Below are positions 34,693 through 43,539 of a stretch of 64,000 bases of DNA, piece after piece. Each line of letters begins with the position of its first letter. Within the stretch, counting starts at the first letter, position 1. Below the pieces are notes generated by a model. That model searched no databases. It was not told the origin of the DNA and saw nothing but the letters and a program-made list of their open reading frames with translations. The position numbers and the translations under genes are program-made. Source of the stretch: JASJBU01 sp963797085 (lineage in GTDB: Bacteria > Pseudomonadota > Gammaproteobacteria > Chromatiales > Chromatiaceae); the NCBI GenBank assembly GCA_963797085.1, contig CAWCOA010000004.1, positions 372,001-436,000 on the forward strand, in the 5' to 3' direction.

Positions 34693-35862
34693 TCAGCAAT
34701 TCCGCAAGACGGGATGACTGTCCTTCCAGCGCCGCCTTGTCAGGTAAGACGAAGGGCGCCGCCTATAGACATCGATCAGTTTGATATCCCGTAGATCCCG
34801 CGCCAGGGCCCAGGACTTGTCCTCGCTGCGCAGCACCAGCCTGGCCTGCTGCATCGCGCCCAGCAGACTATCCAGATCCTCTTCCGCCAATTCAGGAACC
34901 CGCTTCGCCAACTTCTGACTACTCAGGGTCTTGCCGTCCCGCTGTGCCTCTTTGAGATATTCGAGCAGTCTGATTGACGAGAGAAAGTCACTCCCTCTGC
35001 GGTTCATTGAGACATGCCAGTCATCGCGAAATATACCCAGACAGTAGGTGAATTCAGCGCCCAACAATGTAACCAGCCAGGAGAGATAGAGCCAGATCAG
35101 GAAGATCGGCACCACCGCCATGGCGCCGTAGATGGCTTCATAGGTCGGGAAGTGGGTGACATACAGGGCAAATCCGCGTTTCGCCACTTCAAACAACAGT
35201 GCCGCCAGAACACCGCCCGCCAGGGCGTGGCGCATCGGCACACCCCGATTGGGCACCAGGGCATAGAGCAGGGTGAAAGCCAGCGCCGAAATCAACACCG
35301 GCATGACTCCCAACAGGCGGGTACGCAACTGCACCACGGTCTCATCATCGGAAAACAGTGGTATCGAAACCAGATAGGAGGTTACACCGACACTGGCGAC
35401 GATCAAAATCGGCCCCAGGGAAAGTATCGCCCAATAGACCAGAAAGGTGGCTACCGGGCTGCGCTTGTGCCGGACATTCCAGATCGCATTGAAGGCCTTG
35501 TCGATATTCCCCATCAGCAACAACGCCACCAGGATGAGGAAGATAAACCCCACCCCGGTCAGACGGGCCGCCTTGCTGCTGAAATTGCGCAGATGCTCAT
35601 GCACCACTTCACCGGCTGCCGGTACAAAATTTTCAAAAATAAAATTTTCGATCTGCTGGGCCAGCAGCTCAGATGCGGGAAAAGCCGAAAAAAGCGCCAG
35701 CATCACAGTCATCAAGGGCACCAGGGACAACAGGGTGGTATAGGTCAGCGCCGCGGCATACGTTACGCCTCCATCCTTGGCAAAATGGTGCAGCAACAGT
35801 CCATTAAACTGCACAATACGCCGCAGATAGCGCCTGACCTCTGACATGAAATCCACTGTCAT
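34693..35862 (-). CDS. YihY/virulence factor BrkB family inner-membrane protein
   Basis: This protein has 389 residues. Six hydrophobic segments lie in the first 300 residues, with the family signature DGGVTYAAALTYTTLLSLVP (AAxLxYxxLLSxVPL) at the start of helix 1. The cytoplasmic C-terminal 100 residues resemble a winged-helix domain (EYLKEAQRDGKTLSSQKLAK). The family was once misannotated as RNase BN; its true function is uncertain, possibly transport or envelope integrity. Start 35862 (MTVDFMSEV) has AAGGA upstream; a longer frame to 35904 is not supported. Divergent from arsC. Confidence 0.9.
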   Translation of the reverse strand: MTVDFMSEVRRYLRRIVQFNGLLLHHFAKDGGVTYAAALTYTTLLSLVPLMTVMLALFSAFPASELLAQQIENFIFENFVPAAGEVVHEHLRNFSSKAARLTGVGFIFLILVALLLMGNIDKAFNAIWNVRHKRSPVATFLVYWAILSLGPILIVASVGVTSYLVSIPLFSDDETVVQLRTRLLGVMPVLISALAFTLLYALVPNRGVPMRHALAGGVLAALLFEVAKRGFALYVTHFPTYEAIYGAMAVVPIFLIWLYLSWLVTLLGAEFTYCLGIFRDDWHVSMNRRGSDFLSSIRLLEYLKEAQRDGKTLSSQKLAKRVPELAEEDLDSLLGAMQQARLVLRSEDKSWALARDLRDIKLIDVYRRRPSSYLTRRRWKDSHPVLRNC

Positions 35863-36022
35863 ACGATTTGATCCTTGCGGTAGGTAAGCTGAAAAGTATG
35901 CCACAGACCCACACCTGGCCGCTCACTGAAGACACCTCCCTGCTGGGTGTATGGCATCTAAGTCCTGGAGACCACTCGAAACAGCTGGTTACAATGCCCC
36001 ATTTTCCCAGGAGAGCAAAGCC

Positions 36023-36370
36023 ATGAGCGTGGAGATCTATCACAATCCCCGTTGCAGCAAATCCCGCCAGACCCTGCAGGTCCTCAAGGACAACGGTGTC
36101 GAACCTGAAGTGGTCGAATACTTGAAGACCCCACCGGATCGCGCGACCCTGGAGAAAATCCTCGACATGCTTGGCATGCAACCCCGCGACCTGATGCGCA
36201 AGAAAGAGCAGGAGTACAAGGAACAAAATCTCTCCGACCCGGCATTGAGCCGTGACCAGCTCATCGACGCCATGCTCGCCTATCCAAAACTGATCGAGCG
36301 GCCGATCGTCATCAAAAACGGTAAGGCCGCGATTGGACGCCCACCGGAGAAAGTGCTGGAGATCATCTGA
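36023..36370 (+). CDS. arsC: ArsC-family (glutaredoxin-dependent) arsenate reductase
   Basis: This 115-residue thioredoxin-fold protein has the catalytic Cys11 in IYHNPRCSKSRQTL and the downstream arginines in KLIERPIVIKNGKAAIGRPP that form the arsenate site. It should reduce arsenate with glutathione/glutaredoxin. Position with wrbA and hda, rather than ars efflux genes, is a conserved gammaproteobacterial arrangement and may mean a general role. Start 36023 has GGAGAGC; the longer frame to 35951 is not conserved. The stop overlaps the wrbA start by one base. Confidence 0.92.
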   Translation: MSVEIYHNPRCSKSRQTLQVLKDNGVEPEVVEYLKTPPDRATLEKILDMLGMQPRDLMRKKEQEYKEQNLSDPALSRDQLIDAMLAYPKLIERPIVIKNGKAAIGRPPEKVLEII

Positions 36371-36969
36371 TGTCAGAAATACTGATACTGTACTACAGCC
36401 GCTATGGCGCCACCGCTGAGATGGCGCGCCAGATGGCCCGGGGAGTGGAGGAAGTGGATGGGATGTCCGCCCTATTACGCACCGTGCCGGCAGTCTCGAC
36501 GGTCTGCGAAGCTACCCAGGATACGATTCCGGAGAGCGGTGCACCCTACGCCAGCCTAGATGACCTGCGGAAGTGCAGCGGCCTGATCATGGGCAGCCCC
36601 ACCCGTTTCGGCAACATGGCCGCCCCCCTCAAATATTTTCTCGATCAAACCAGCCAGTTGTGGATGACCGGCGCTCTGATCGGCAAGCCGGCCTCGGTCT
36701 TTACCTCCACCTCGAGTCTGCACGGTGGGCAGGAAAGCACCCTGCTCGCGATGATGCTGCCATTGATGCACCACGGCATGCTGCTGCTCGGCGTTCCCTA
36801 CAGCGAGACCAGATTGCTGCATACCACCAGCGGCGGCACGCCCTACGGCGCCAGCCACCTGGCGGGCCCGGAGAGCAATCTCCCGCTGAGTGACGAGGAG
36901 AAGCAGATCTGCCGCACCCAGGGCAGACGGGTCGCTGAAACCGCCAAACAACTCTCCAGCAGCAGCTGA
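36370..36969 (+). CDS. wrbA: NAD(P)H:quinone oxidoreductase WrbA
   Basis: This 199-residue flavodoxin-like protein reduces quinones by two electrons, avoiding semiquinone radicals. The FMN phosphate loop is ILILYYSRYGATAEMA. GSPTRFGNMAAPLKYFLDQT and STSSLHGGQESTLLAMM are family blocks. It overlaps arsC and hda by one base on each side (TGATG), so the three are one translationally coupled operon. In Pseudomonas a DUF2069 membrane gene lies between wrbA and hda; it is missing here. Confidence 0.95.
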   Translation: MSEILILYYSRYGATAEMARQMARGVEEVDGMSALLRTVPAVSTVCEATQDTIPESGAPYASLDDLRKCSGLIMGSPTRFGNMAAPLKYFLDQTSQLWMTGALIGKPASVFTSTSSLHGGQESTLLAMMLPLMHHGMLLLGVPYSETRLLHTTSGGTPYGASHLAGPESNLPLSDEEKQICRTQGRRVAETAKQLSSSS

Positions 36970-37649
36970 TGCCCAGCCAGCTGCCCCTCGGTATCGAGCT
37001 CAAACCCAGAGTCGATTTCAGCAGCTTCATCGGCGCCCAAAATGCAGAGATCGTCAGCCGTTTGCAGCAGCCGGAGGACCCTTTCATCTACCTCTGGGGT
37101 GAGCCGGGCTGCGGCAAGAGCCATCTGCTGCAGGCCGCCTGTCGGGAACAGAGCCAGGCCGGACATGCTGTGGCTTATGTTCCACTGCGAGAAATCTCCG
37201 AACTGGCTCCGGGTATGCTCGACGGCCTGGAAACCATGCAGCTGGTGTGTCTCGATGATCTGGAACAGCTCACGGGCAAAGCCGACTGGGAGCTGGCCTT
37301 ATTCAATCTTTTCAATCAGTTGCGTGAAAATAACGCACACCTGATTGTGGCTGCCAACGCCCCGCCTGGCCAGTTGGCCATTGACCTACCCGACCTTTCC
37401 TCGCGCCTCACCTGGGGCCCCTGTTATCACCTGACTACGCTAAATGATGCAGGGCGCATGGAATTGCTGATGTGCAGTGCGGAACAGCGCGGGCTTAAAC
37501 TCTCTCCGGAGATCGCCCTCTTTCTGCTGCATCGCCTGCCCCGAGACATCCATTCGCTGGTCAGACTGGTTGAACAGCTCGATTATGCTTCACTCGCTGC
37601 ACAGCGCAAATTAACCATCCCATTCGTACGCCAGGTTCTGCAGCTCTAA
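36969..37649 (+). CDS. hda: DnaA regulatory inactivator Hda
   Basis: This 226-residue AAA+ protein, with the beta-clamp, stimulates ATP hydrolysis by DnaA and prevents re-initiation of replication. The clamp-binding motif is at the N-terminus (QLPLGIELK, a QLxLxx-type motif). Walker A is LWGEPGCGKSHLLQAA, Walker B VCLDDLEQL, and the Arg finger region is DLSSRLTWGPCYHL. Length is normal. Confidence 0.95.
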   Translation: MPSQLPLGIELKPRVDFSSFIGAQNAEIVSRLQQPEDPFIYLWGEPGCGKSHLLQAACREQSQAGHAVAYVPLREISELAPGMLDGLETMQLVCLDDLEQLTGKADWELALFNLFNQLRENNAHLIVAANAPPGQLAIDLPDLSSRLTWGPCYHLTTLNDAGRMELLMCSAEQRGLKLSPEIALFLLHRLPRDIHSLVRLVEQLDYASLAAQRKLTIPFVRQVLQL

Positions 37650-37761
37650 GCAGGAGTTGCACCGGGGTTGGTATACTCCAAAAACCCTGCAATCAGGAGA
37701 GGATAGCTCCTCCGGGCCGGCTTGCGGGTATAATTTCACAATTATCCAGCGGAAAACCATC

Positions 37762-38080
37762 ATGACCACACAAGAGACTATTCAACAGAAACTCCAGGCT
37801 GCGTTTTCACCCATGCACTCTGGAGGTCATCAACGAAAGCGACAACCATAACGTACCCAAGGGCTCGGAATCCCACTTCAAGGTCGTTCTGGTGAGTCAG
37901 GCATTCGAGGGCGAATCACTGCTTGCCCGTCACCGACAGGTCAACAAGGTCCTGGCCGATGAACTGCAGGGCGGTATACATGCCCTGGCCCTGCATACCA
38001 TGGCGCCGGAAGATTGGTTCAACCAGGGCGGTACGGTCAGGGAATCACCTGAATGCCTGGGCGGCTCCAAACAGGGCTGA
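37762..38080 (+). pseudogene. bolA: BolA family protein with a frameshift
   Basis: The reading frame from ATG 37762 (MTTQETIQQKLQAAFSPMH) matches the BolA N-terminus but ends at 37851 in a wrong tail. From about 37820, one base out of phase, the sequence continues as BolA: LEVINESDNHNVPKGSESHF and then RHRQVNKVLADELQ, HALALHTMAP. Removing one base near 37819 would restore a protein of about 105 residues with typical BolA length. BolA proteins bind monothiol glutaredoxins and shape cell form; a glutaredoxin-like gene overlaps its stop (TGATG). The damage may be real or a sequencing error. Confidence 0.85.
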
Positions 38081-38427
38081 TGGGACTGGCGACTAAATTG
38101 TGGGCCCTGTTCTCAGGGCGACCTCGCAAGCAACGCCCGCCGGAACTGCAGCGCCGGGTCGACGCAGCGACCCGCAGGCTCAGCCTTTACCAGTTCGCCA
38201 CCTGTCCCTACTGCATCAAGGTGCGGTGGGCCATTCGCAAGCTGCAGCTGAATATCGAGTTGCGGGATGCCTCTCGCAACCCAGCGTTTCATGAGGAGCT
38301 GAGGCTGTATGGCGGCAAGCTGCAGACCCCCTGTCTGCGCATCGATCAGACAGAGGGAGAGACGCAATGGTTGTATGAATCTTCAGCGATCATCCGCTAT
38401 CTCAAACAACGTTTCATTATTACTTAG
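38080..38427 (+). CDS. Glutaredoxin / GST N-terminal-domain protein
   Basis: This protein has 115 residues. After a basic N-terminal stretch, LYQFATCPYCIKVRWAIRKL holds the CPYC redox motif, the cis-Pro is in QTPCLRIDQTEG, and YESSAIIRYLKQRF closes the thioredoxin fold. It is close to glutaredoxins but also to GST N-terminal domains; no GST C-domain follows. The start ATG overlaps the bolA stop (TGATG). BolA-glutaredoxin pairs are functional partners, so co-transcription makes sense. Confidence 0.85.
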   Translation: MGLATKLWALFSGRPRKQRPPELQRRVDAATRRLSLYQFATCPYCIKVRWAIRKLQLNIELRDASRNPAFHEELRLYGGKLQTPCLRIDQTEGETQWLYESSAIIRYLKQRFIIT

Positions 38428-38433
38428 TTAGAG

Positions 38434-38581
38434 TCCAGAAACACCCCTCCCTGGGATGTTTCTGGAACGGAATCGAAAAATGCGATTTTCCGATTCCTTC
38501 ATTTTCAAAGACTTATTGCCTTTGAAAATGCTGGCACGTCCCTATGCCAGATTAGTTTCCGTCCTTTCTGGACGGAAACTA
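38434..38581. repeat. Array of five adjacent perfect or near-perfect hairpins
   Basis: In order: TCCAGAAACA/TGTTTCTGGA (38434-38466); a 13-bp arm pair with one mismatch (GGAATCG...CGATTCC, 38469-38497, three-base loop); CATTTTCAAAG/CTTTGAAAATG (38500-38530); CTGGCA/TGCCAG (38531-38550); TAGTTTCCGTCC/GGACGGAAACTA (38553-38581). They almost abut and lie between the convergent glutaredoxin and recQ genes. One or more may act as terminators, but the dense series is unusual. Confidence 0.8.
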
Positions 38582-38596
38582 CTTAGATAGGGTTGA

Positions 38597-40738
38597 TCAA
38601 CCGCACTCCGCCGCCATCACGCATTTCAGGATGCCGTAATCCCAGGCCCCGTCCAGGGCGTCGAAGACCGGTTTCAGCCGCCCCTCTTCACAGGCATCGA
38701 GTTGATCCATCATTGCGGCAATCTCCGTATACTCAGCCTCATCCAAGGGCAGAACCTGCCGCGGGTCCAACAAACCCACCTCCACCGCATCGGCGAAGTG
38801 ATTGTAGATCGTAGTGAGCTTGAGTTCGCGCCGCTGCGCGATGACCTCGGCGTCCAATCCAGACTGATATAACCAGAGGGTCTCGTTGACCGTGTCGCTG
38901 AGATTGTTGTGCAGCAGCTCCGGCAGGGGGTGCTCGTGGATGCGTAATAGAAACTGCTGGCCATAGCGCGCCAGCTTGCTCTCCCCCACTCCGCTGATGT
39001 AGGCCATCTCCTGCAGCCCAGCGGGGCGCTTGCGGGCCATCTCACTGAGGGTGGCGTCATGGAAGATCACGTAGGGCGGCACCCCCTGCTCTTCCGCCAA
39101 CTGCAGACGCAGGGCACGCAGCGACTCGAACAGGGGTTGGTCGCAGGCGCGCAGCTCCAGTACCTTGCCACTGCGTTTCGGTTTTTCCTTATCCGGCTTG
39201 CGCTGCCGGCGCAGGGTCAGGCTCTGCTCGCCCCGCAGCAGTGGTCGGCTCTTCTCGGTCAGACGTATCGCACCATGTCCACCCAGATCTATATCCAGAA
39301 AGCCCTGGGCGATCAACTGACGAAACAGGCTGCGCCATTCCGCATTGGAAAGTTCACTGCCAATCCCATAGGTGGAGAGCCGGTCATGGCCGAAACGCCG
39401 GATGCGCTCATCATCCTTGCCGCGCAGCACATCCACCACATAGTTCACCCCGAAGCGCTGGCCGGTGCGATAGACACAGGAAAGGGCCTTCTGCGCCAAT
39501 TCCAGGCCATCCATGGTCTCCGGCGGGTTGAGGCAGTTGTCGCAATTACCGCAGGGTTTCTCCAGTGTCTCACCGAAGTAGGCCAGCAGGGTCTGGCGGC
39601 GGCAGCTGGTGAGTTCGCACAACCCGAGCATCGCCTCCAGCTTGTAGTGGGCAACCCGCTTGAATTGCTCTTCCGCATCCGAATCCAGGGTGAATTGACG
39701 CAGGGTGATCACATCCTGCAGGCCATAGGCCATCCAGGCATTGGCGGGCAGGCCGTCGCGCCCGGCGCGGCCGGTCTCCTGATAGTAGGCTTCGACGCTC
39801 TTGGGCAGATTGAGATGCGCGACGAAGCGTACATCCGGCTTGTCTATACCCATACCGAAGGCGATGGTGGCGACGATGATGACCCCATCCTCGCGCAGAA
39901 AGCGGGTCTGATGACGGCGCCTTACCTCATCCGGCAACCCTGCATGATAGGGCAGCGCCGTGCGTCCCTTGGAGCTCAACCAATCCGCGGTCTGCTCGAC
40001 CTTTTTCCTCGACAGGCAGTAGACGATACCCGCATCCCCGGGATGCTCCCGTTGCAGGAAACGCCACAGCTCATCCCGGGCATTCTGTCCCTCGGCCAGG
40101 GCATAGCGGATGTTCGGCCGGTCGAAGCTGTTGAGGAAGACCTGCGCCTGCCCCAGACCCAGTTGCGCGATGATCTCCTGGCGGGTGCGTTCATCGGCGG
40201 TGGCGGTGAGGGCGATCCTCGGCACCTGGGGATAACGCTCATGGAGTATCGAAAGACGCTGGTAGTCCTTGCGGAAATCATGCCCCCACTGGGAGACGCA
40301 ATGGGCCTCGTCGATGGCAAACAGGGCGATGGGGATCTGCTCCAACAGACTCAGAGACCGTTCGTTGAGCAGGCGTTCCGGGGCGATATAGAGCAGGTCC
40401 AGCTCCCCCGCCTGCAGCGCCTGCTCTGTGGCGCGGATACTCTGTGCATCGAGGCTGGAGTTGAGAAAAGCGGCGCGGATGCCAAGCTGGATCAGCGCAT
40501 CCACCTGATCCTGCATCAGCGCGATCAGCGGCGAGATAACCACCCCGACTCCAGGCCGCAGCAGCGCCGGGATCTGGTAGCAGAGGGACTTGCCGCCACC
40601 CGTGGGCATCAAAGCCAGGGCATCCCGCCCCTCCAGCATTTCCTGGATGATCTCCGCCTGGTTGTGGCGAAAGTCGTCATAGCCGAAGGTAGTATTGAGG
40701 ATCTGTTGCGCGCGCTGCATGGGAAGCATTTTAGTCAT
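38597..40738 (-). CDS. recQ: ATP-dependent DNA helicase RecQ
   Basis: This protein has about 713 residues. Helicase motifs: MPTGGGKSLCYQIPALL (Walker A), DEAHCVSQWGHDFR (motif II and aromatic loop), ATADERTRQEI, and motif VI TGRAGRDGLPA. It has a zinc-binding RQC region with CGNCDNC and an HRDC domain around 540-610. A C-terminal helical extension (about 630-713) ends the protein. RecQ unwinds forked and recombination structures. ATG 40738 or ATG 40729 are possible starts with little to choose between them. Confidence 0.95.
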   Translation of the reverse strand: MTKMLPMQRAQQILNTTFGYDDFRHNQAEIIQEMLEGRDALALMPTGGGKSLCYQIPALLRPGVGVVISPLIALMQDQVDALIQLGIRAAFLNSSLDAQSIRATEQALQAGELDLLYIAPERLLNERSLSLLEQIPIALFAIDEAHCVSQWGHDFRKDYQRLSILHERYPQVPRIALTATADERTRQEIIAQLGLGQAQVFLNSFDRPNIRYALAEGQNARDELWRFLQREHPGDAGIVYCLSRKKVEQTADWLSSKGRTALPYHAGLPDEVRRRHQTRFLREDGVIIVATIAFGMGIDKPDVRFVAHLNLPKSVEAYYQETGRAGRDGLPANAWMAYGLQDVITLRQFTLDSDAEEQFKRVAHYKLEAMLGLCELTSCRRQTLLAYFGETLEKPCGNCDNCLNPPETMDGLELAQKALSCVYRTGQRFGVNYVVDVLRGKDDERIRRFGHDRLSTYGIGSELSNAEWRSLFRQLIAQGFLDIDLGGHGAIRLTEKSRPLLRGEQSLTLRRQRKPDKEKPKRSGKVLELRACDQPLFESLRALRLQLAEEQGVPPYVIFHDATLSEMARKRPAGLQEMAYISGVGESKLARYGQQFLLRIHEHPLPELLHNNLSDTVNETLWLYQSGLDAEVIAQRRELKLTTIYNHFADAVEVGLLDPRQVLPLDEAEYTEIAAMMDQLDACEEGRLKPVFDALDGAWDYGILKCVMAAECG

Positions 40739-40789
40739 TACGCGCTTGCGTTGCCTTGAATTTGTTTGTATCTCGTAAACTTAAGAAAT

Positions 40790-40860
40790 GTAGCCTGGGT
40801 GAGCGCAGCGTAACCCGGGAAATATTCACATCGGTTCCCCGGGTTGTACCCGGGCTAAAT
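40790..40860. repeat. REP-like imperfect palindrome
   Basis: The left part GTAGCCTGGGTGAGCGCAG followed by GTAACCCGGG is complementary, with gaps, to CCCGGGTTGTACCCGGGCTA on the right. This CCCGGG/AACCCGGG type with a TGAGCGCAGCG core is a familiar intergenic repeat of proteobacterial genomes, lying between recQ and the symporter gene. Confidence 0.65.
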
Positions 40861-40875
40861 GCCTGAACCCATGGC

Positions 40876-42219
40876 TCACTTCACCGTAAAATAGTCTCGG
40901 GTCAGCTTGAAAACCACCGGGCTCAGCAACAACAACGCCACCAGGTTCGGCACTGCCATCAGGGCATTCAGGGTATCCGCCACCAGCCAGACGAATTCGA
41001 GCTGGTCCTGGGCCATAGCGCCCACCGGGATCATCAGCACCCAGAGTATACGGAACGGGGTGATCGCCTTAACGCCAAATAGATACTCGGTACATTTCTC
41101 ACCATAGAAACTCCAACCCAGTAAGGTAGTGAAGGCGAAAATCGCCAGACCGAAGGTCACCACATAACCCCCGACCCCTGGCAGTGCCTGCTCGAAGGCC
41201 ATGGAGGAGAGGGATGCGCCGGTCTCGCCTGTGGTCCAGGCGCCGGTCACAACGATGGCCAGGCCCGTAATCGTGCAGACGATCAGGGTATCAATAAATG
41301 TCCCCAGCATGGCGATACTGCCCTGCCGCACCGGGTTGTCGGTGGAGGCAGCCGCATGGGCAATCGGTGCACTGCCCAAACCTGCCTCGTTGGAGAAGAT
41401 GCCCCGCGCCACACCAAAGCGGATCGCCGCCCAGATCGCTGCACCGGCGAATCCACCAGTCGCGGCGGTGGGGGTGAAGGCATGCTGAACGATCTGCACA
41501 ACGGCCCCTGGAATATCCGTGATGTTCAGCGCGAGCACCACCAAGCCTCCGAGGATATAGGTAATTGCCATGAAAGGAACCAGCTTGCCGGCCACCTCAC
41601 CGATACGCCGGATACCGCCGAGCAACACCAGGAAGGCCAGGACTGCCATCACCAGGCCGGTATAGGCCGGATCGATCGCCAGGTTGGTTTGCAGCACATC
41701 CGCCACCGAGTTGGCCTGTACCGTATTGCCAATGCCAAAGCCGGCGAGGGCGCCGAAGATAGCGAACAGGGTGCCCAACCAGGCCCAGTGACTGCCCAAA
41801 CCGTTCTTTATATAGTACATGGGCCCGCCGACATGGTTGCCGTTCTCATCTACCTCCCGGTAACGCACTGCCAGCACTGCCTCGGCATATTTTGTCGCCA
41901 TACCGACCAATGCGGTGCACCACATCCAGAACAGGGCCCCGGGTCCACCCAGGGCGATCGCAGTCCCGACCCCGGCGATATTCCCGGTGCCGATGGTCGC
42001 GGAGAGGGAGGTCATCAGGGCATTGAAGGGACTGATTTCACCATCTCCGGTACCTTTTCGACCCTGCCACAGCATGCGGAAGCCATAACCCAGCTTGGCC
42101 AAGGGCATCAGCTTCAGGCCGAACATGAGAAAGATGCCGGTGCCCAGGATTAGCACCAGCATGACCGGCCCCCAGACCAGACTGTTCAAGTCTTTTATCA
42201 GCTCAATAATGCTCTCCAC
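40876..42219 (-). CDS. Sodium:alanine/glycine symporter (AGCS family)
   Basis: This 447-residue inner-membrane protein has about ten helices. Family signatures: GNIAGVGTAIALGGPGALFW (helix 2-3 region), MWCTALVGMATKYAEAVLAV, YYIKNGLG and NEAGLGSAPIAHAAA. It should import alanine or glycine with sodium. GTG 42219 is chosen because GGGGGAG precedes it; TTG 42234 in frame is less likely. Downstream lies a REP-like palindrome and recQ. Confidence 0.93.
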   Translation of the reverse strand: MESIIELIKDLNSLVWGPVMLVLILGTGIFLMFGLKLMPLAKLGYGFRMLWQGRKGTGDGEISPFNALMTSLSATIGTGNIAGVGTAIALGGPGALFWMWCTALVGMATKYAEAVLAVRYREVDENGNHVGGPMYYIKNGLGSHWAWLGTLFAIFGALAGFGIGNTVQANSVADVLQTNLAIDPAYTGLVMAVLAFLVLLGGIRRIGEVAGKLVPFMAITYILGGLVVLALNITDIPGAVVQIVQHAFTPTAATGGFAGAAIWAAIRFGVARGIFSNEAGLGSAPIAHAAASTDNPVRQGSIAMLGTFIDTLIVCTITGLAIVVTGAWTTGETGASLSSMAFEQALPGVGGYVVTFGLAIFAFTTLLGWSFYGEKCTEYLFGVKAITPFRILWVLMIPVGAMAQDQLEFVWLVADTLNALMAVPNLVALLLLSPVVFKLTRDYFTVK

Positions 42220-42385
42220 CCAACTCCCCCTCAATCAAAATACAAAGGCTGGCACTATACACCAAGGACAATCGACTCTCGATCATGAGGAACGACTGAA
42301 CTTGACTTACTTGAAAAATGATGAAACCGTACAAAGGCTATTGTTGACAAAATAACTATACTAAGAATCGAATCGGAGAAAAGCC

Positions 42386-42747
42386 ATGTCTGTCTGCAGC
42401 AACATCAAGGGCTACACCCGACGCCACGAGTGGCTGGCAGACTTCTTTTCACTCATGGCGGCTGTACTCTTCTTTGGCACGCTCTACCTGGGAGTGGCTC
42501 AACATTCACTGATCCTCAGCTGGATCTCACGCGACCTGCTTATTTATGCTCCGCTCGCAGTGGGAGCCGTCCTGCTGGATGTGTTCCTGATCTTCTTTTT
42601 TCTGAACATCGGCTCAGCCCGTTTACTGAAGAGGACGAAGGCTGTTTCCAGACCTTCCAGGGCCGCCGTGCCGGTAATGGCTCAGTCGGCTCGATGTTTA
42701 CCAGTTGGCTGCGCCACATGGAGCATGTCGGTAAAAAACACCGCTGA
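42386..42747 (+). pseudogene. Small inner-membrane protein, probably frameshifted
   Basis: The frame from ATG 42386 begins like a real gene, with a GGAG site and two hydrophobic helices (about residues 22-44 and 50-75). After about residue 80 its composition turns poor as it runs antisense to a permease remnant. The +1 frame from about 42620 instead gives a plausible soluble tail ending GSMFTSWLRHMEHVGKKHR at 42747. The simplest reading is a protein of roughly 120 residues broken by one indel. I do not recognise the family. Confidence 0.4.
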
Positions 42748-43054
42748 CCGGCCTGCCGGTCCGGTAAAAAAGGCTGCAAGCCAGATCAGGCAAAAAATCA
42801 CTAACACAATGAAACTGGTGATCTTTGCCAACGGCACCAGGGGCAACCAGAAGGCGAACAACATCACCATGATGATGACCAGCAAGGTTGCTACGACGGG
42901 GGGTTTGCGTCCTGCCGTACACCCCGGCGAGCAGACTTGGCACCCAGCCCTGTCGCGCCATGCCATAGAGGACATAGATACCTGCGCCGAGGATATTACC
43001 CAGCCCATAGAATATCAGCCAGGTCAGGGTGATGCTGCGTTTCAAGCCTGCCAC
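42690..43054 (-). pseudogene. Remnant of an APC-family amino-acid permease
   Basis: On the minus strand the start MAGLKRSITLTWLIFYGLGN and ILGAGIYVLYG is the N-terminus of an APC permease. It is followed directly by a sequence from the middle of such a protein (MARQGWVPSLLAGVYGRTQT), meaning an internal deletion of about 280 residues. A frameshift follows: the later helix continues in another frame as PVVATLLVIIMVMLFAFWLP. The rest is lost. It is non-functional as given. Confidence 0.8.
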
Positions 43055-43124
43055 TACTCCTCCTTTTTCATCTCCTCAACTCATGCGACGATATATTCAT
43101 CACCATCTCACAGGTATACAGCCG

Positions 43125-43436
43125 ATGTCTTCTTTCAACCTGTTTAAATCTGTCCCGATGGCCGGACAAAAGGAGTTGTTCGAAACACTGCTGAAATGCA
43201 GGAATGTTACAATCGAACGCATACAGAGTCCGGCGATGACCCGCTCAGAACGCTATGTTCAGGAACAGGATGAATGGGTCTGTCTGCTGCAGGGGCAAGC
43301 TGAGATGGAGATGGATAACAGGATTCTTTACCTGCACACCGGGGAGACACTTTTCATCCCCGGCGGCACCCCCCACCAGGTATTGAATACCAGTCAGGAT
43401 CCACTGTGTATCTGGCTGGCAGTTCACATTCACTGA
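43125..43436 (+). CDS. Cupin-domain protein
   Basis: This 103-residue single cupin barrel contains EQDEWVCLLQGQAEMEM (cupin motif 1 region) and LYLHTGETLFIPGGTPHQVL (motif 2, with GETLFIPGGTPH). Metal ligands are only partly retained: the His of motif 2 is present, while motif 1 has few histidines. Similar small cupins have diverse or unknown roles. Start 43125 follows the end of the permease remnant; longer frames include antisense sequence. Confidence 0.78.
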   Translation: MSSFNLFKSVPMAGQKELFETLLKCRNVTIERIQSPAMTRSERYVQEQDEWVCLLQGQAEMEMDNRILYLHTGETLFIPGGTPHQVLNTSQDPLCIWLAVHIH

Positions 43437-43539
43437 CACCTCTTGTGTACAGATTCTTTATTTCAATGATAATGAACGATTCAACGCCCACCGCCTGGGA
43501 AAAACTAATGGTGTTGACTGATACGAAGCAGAAAAAGCC

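Noticed and set aside
35014..35844. A 276-codon plus-strand frame
   Set aside because: It lies opposite the YihY gene and is very rich in Gln and His; no start signal.
39059..40759. A 566-codon open frame on the plus strand
   Set aside because: It is entirely antisense to recQ, whose domains are all intact, and the translation resembles no family. It is an artefact of codon bias.
41356..42153. A 265-codon plus-strand frame
   Set aside because: It is antisense to the sodium:alanine symporter, with a His/Gln/Gly-rich composition typical of shadow frames.
42748..43147. The 3' part of the 253-codon frame starting at 42386
   Set aside because: Beyond about 42630 it reads antisense through the permease remnant and has no protein-like features.
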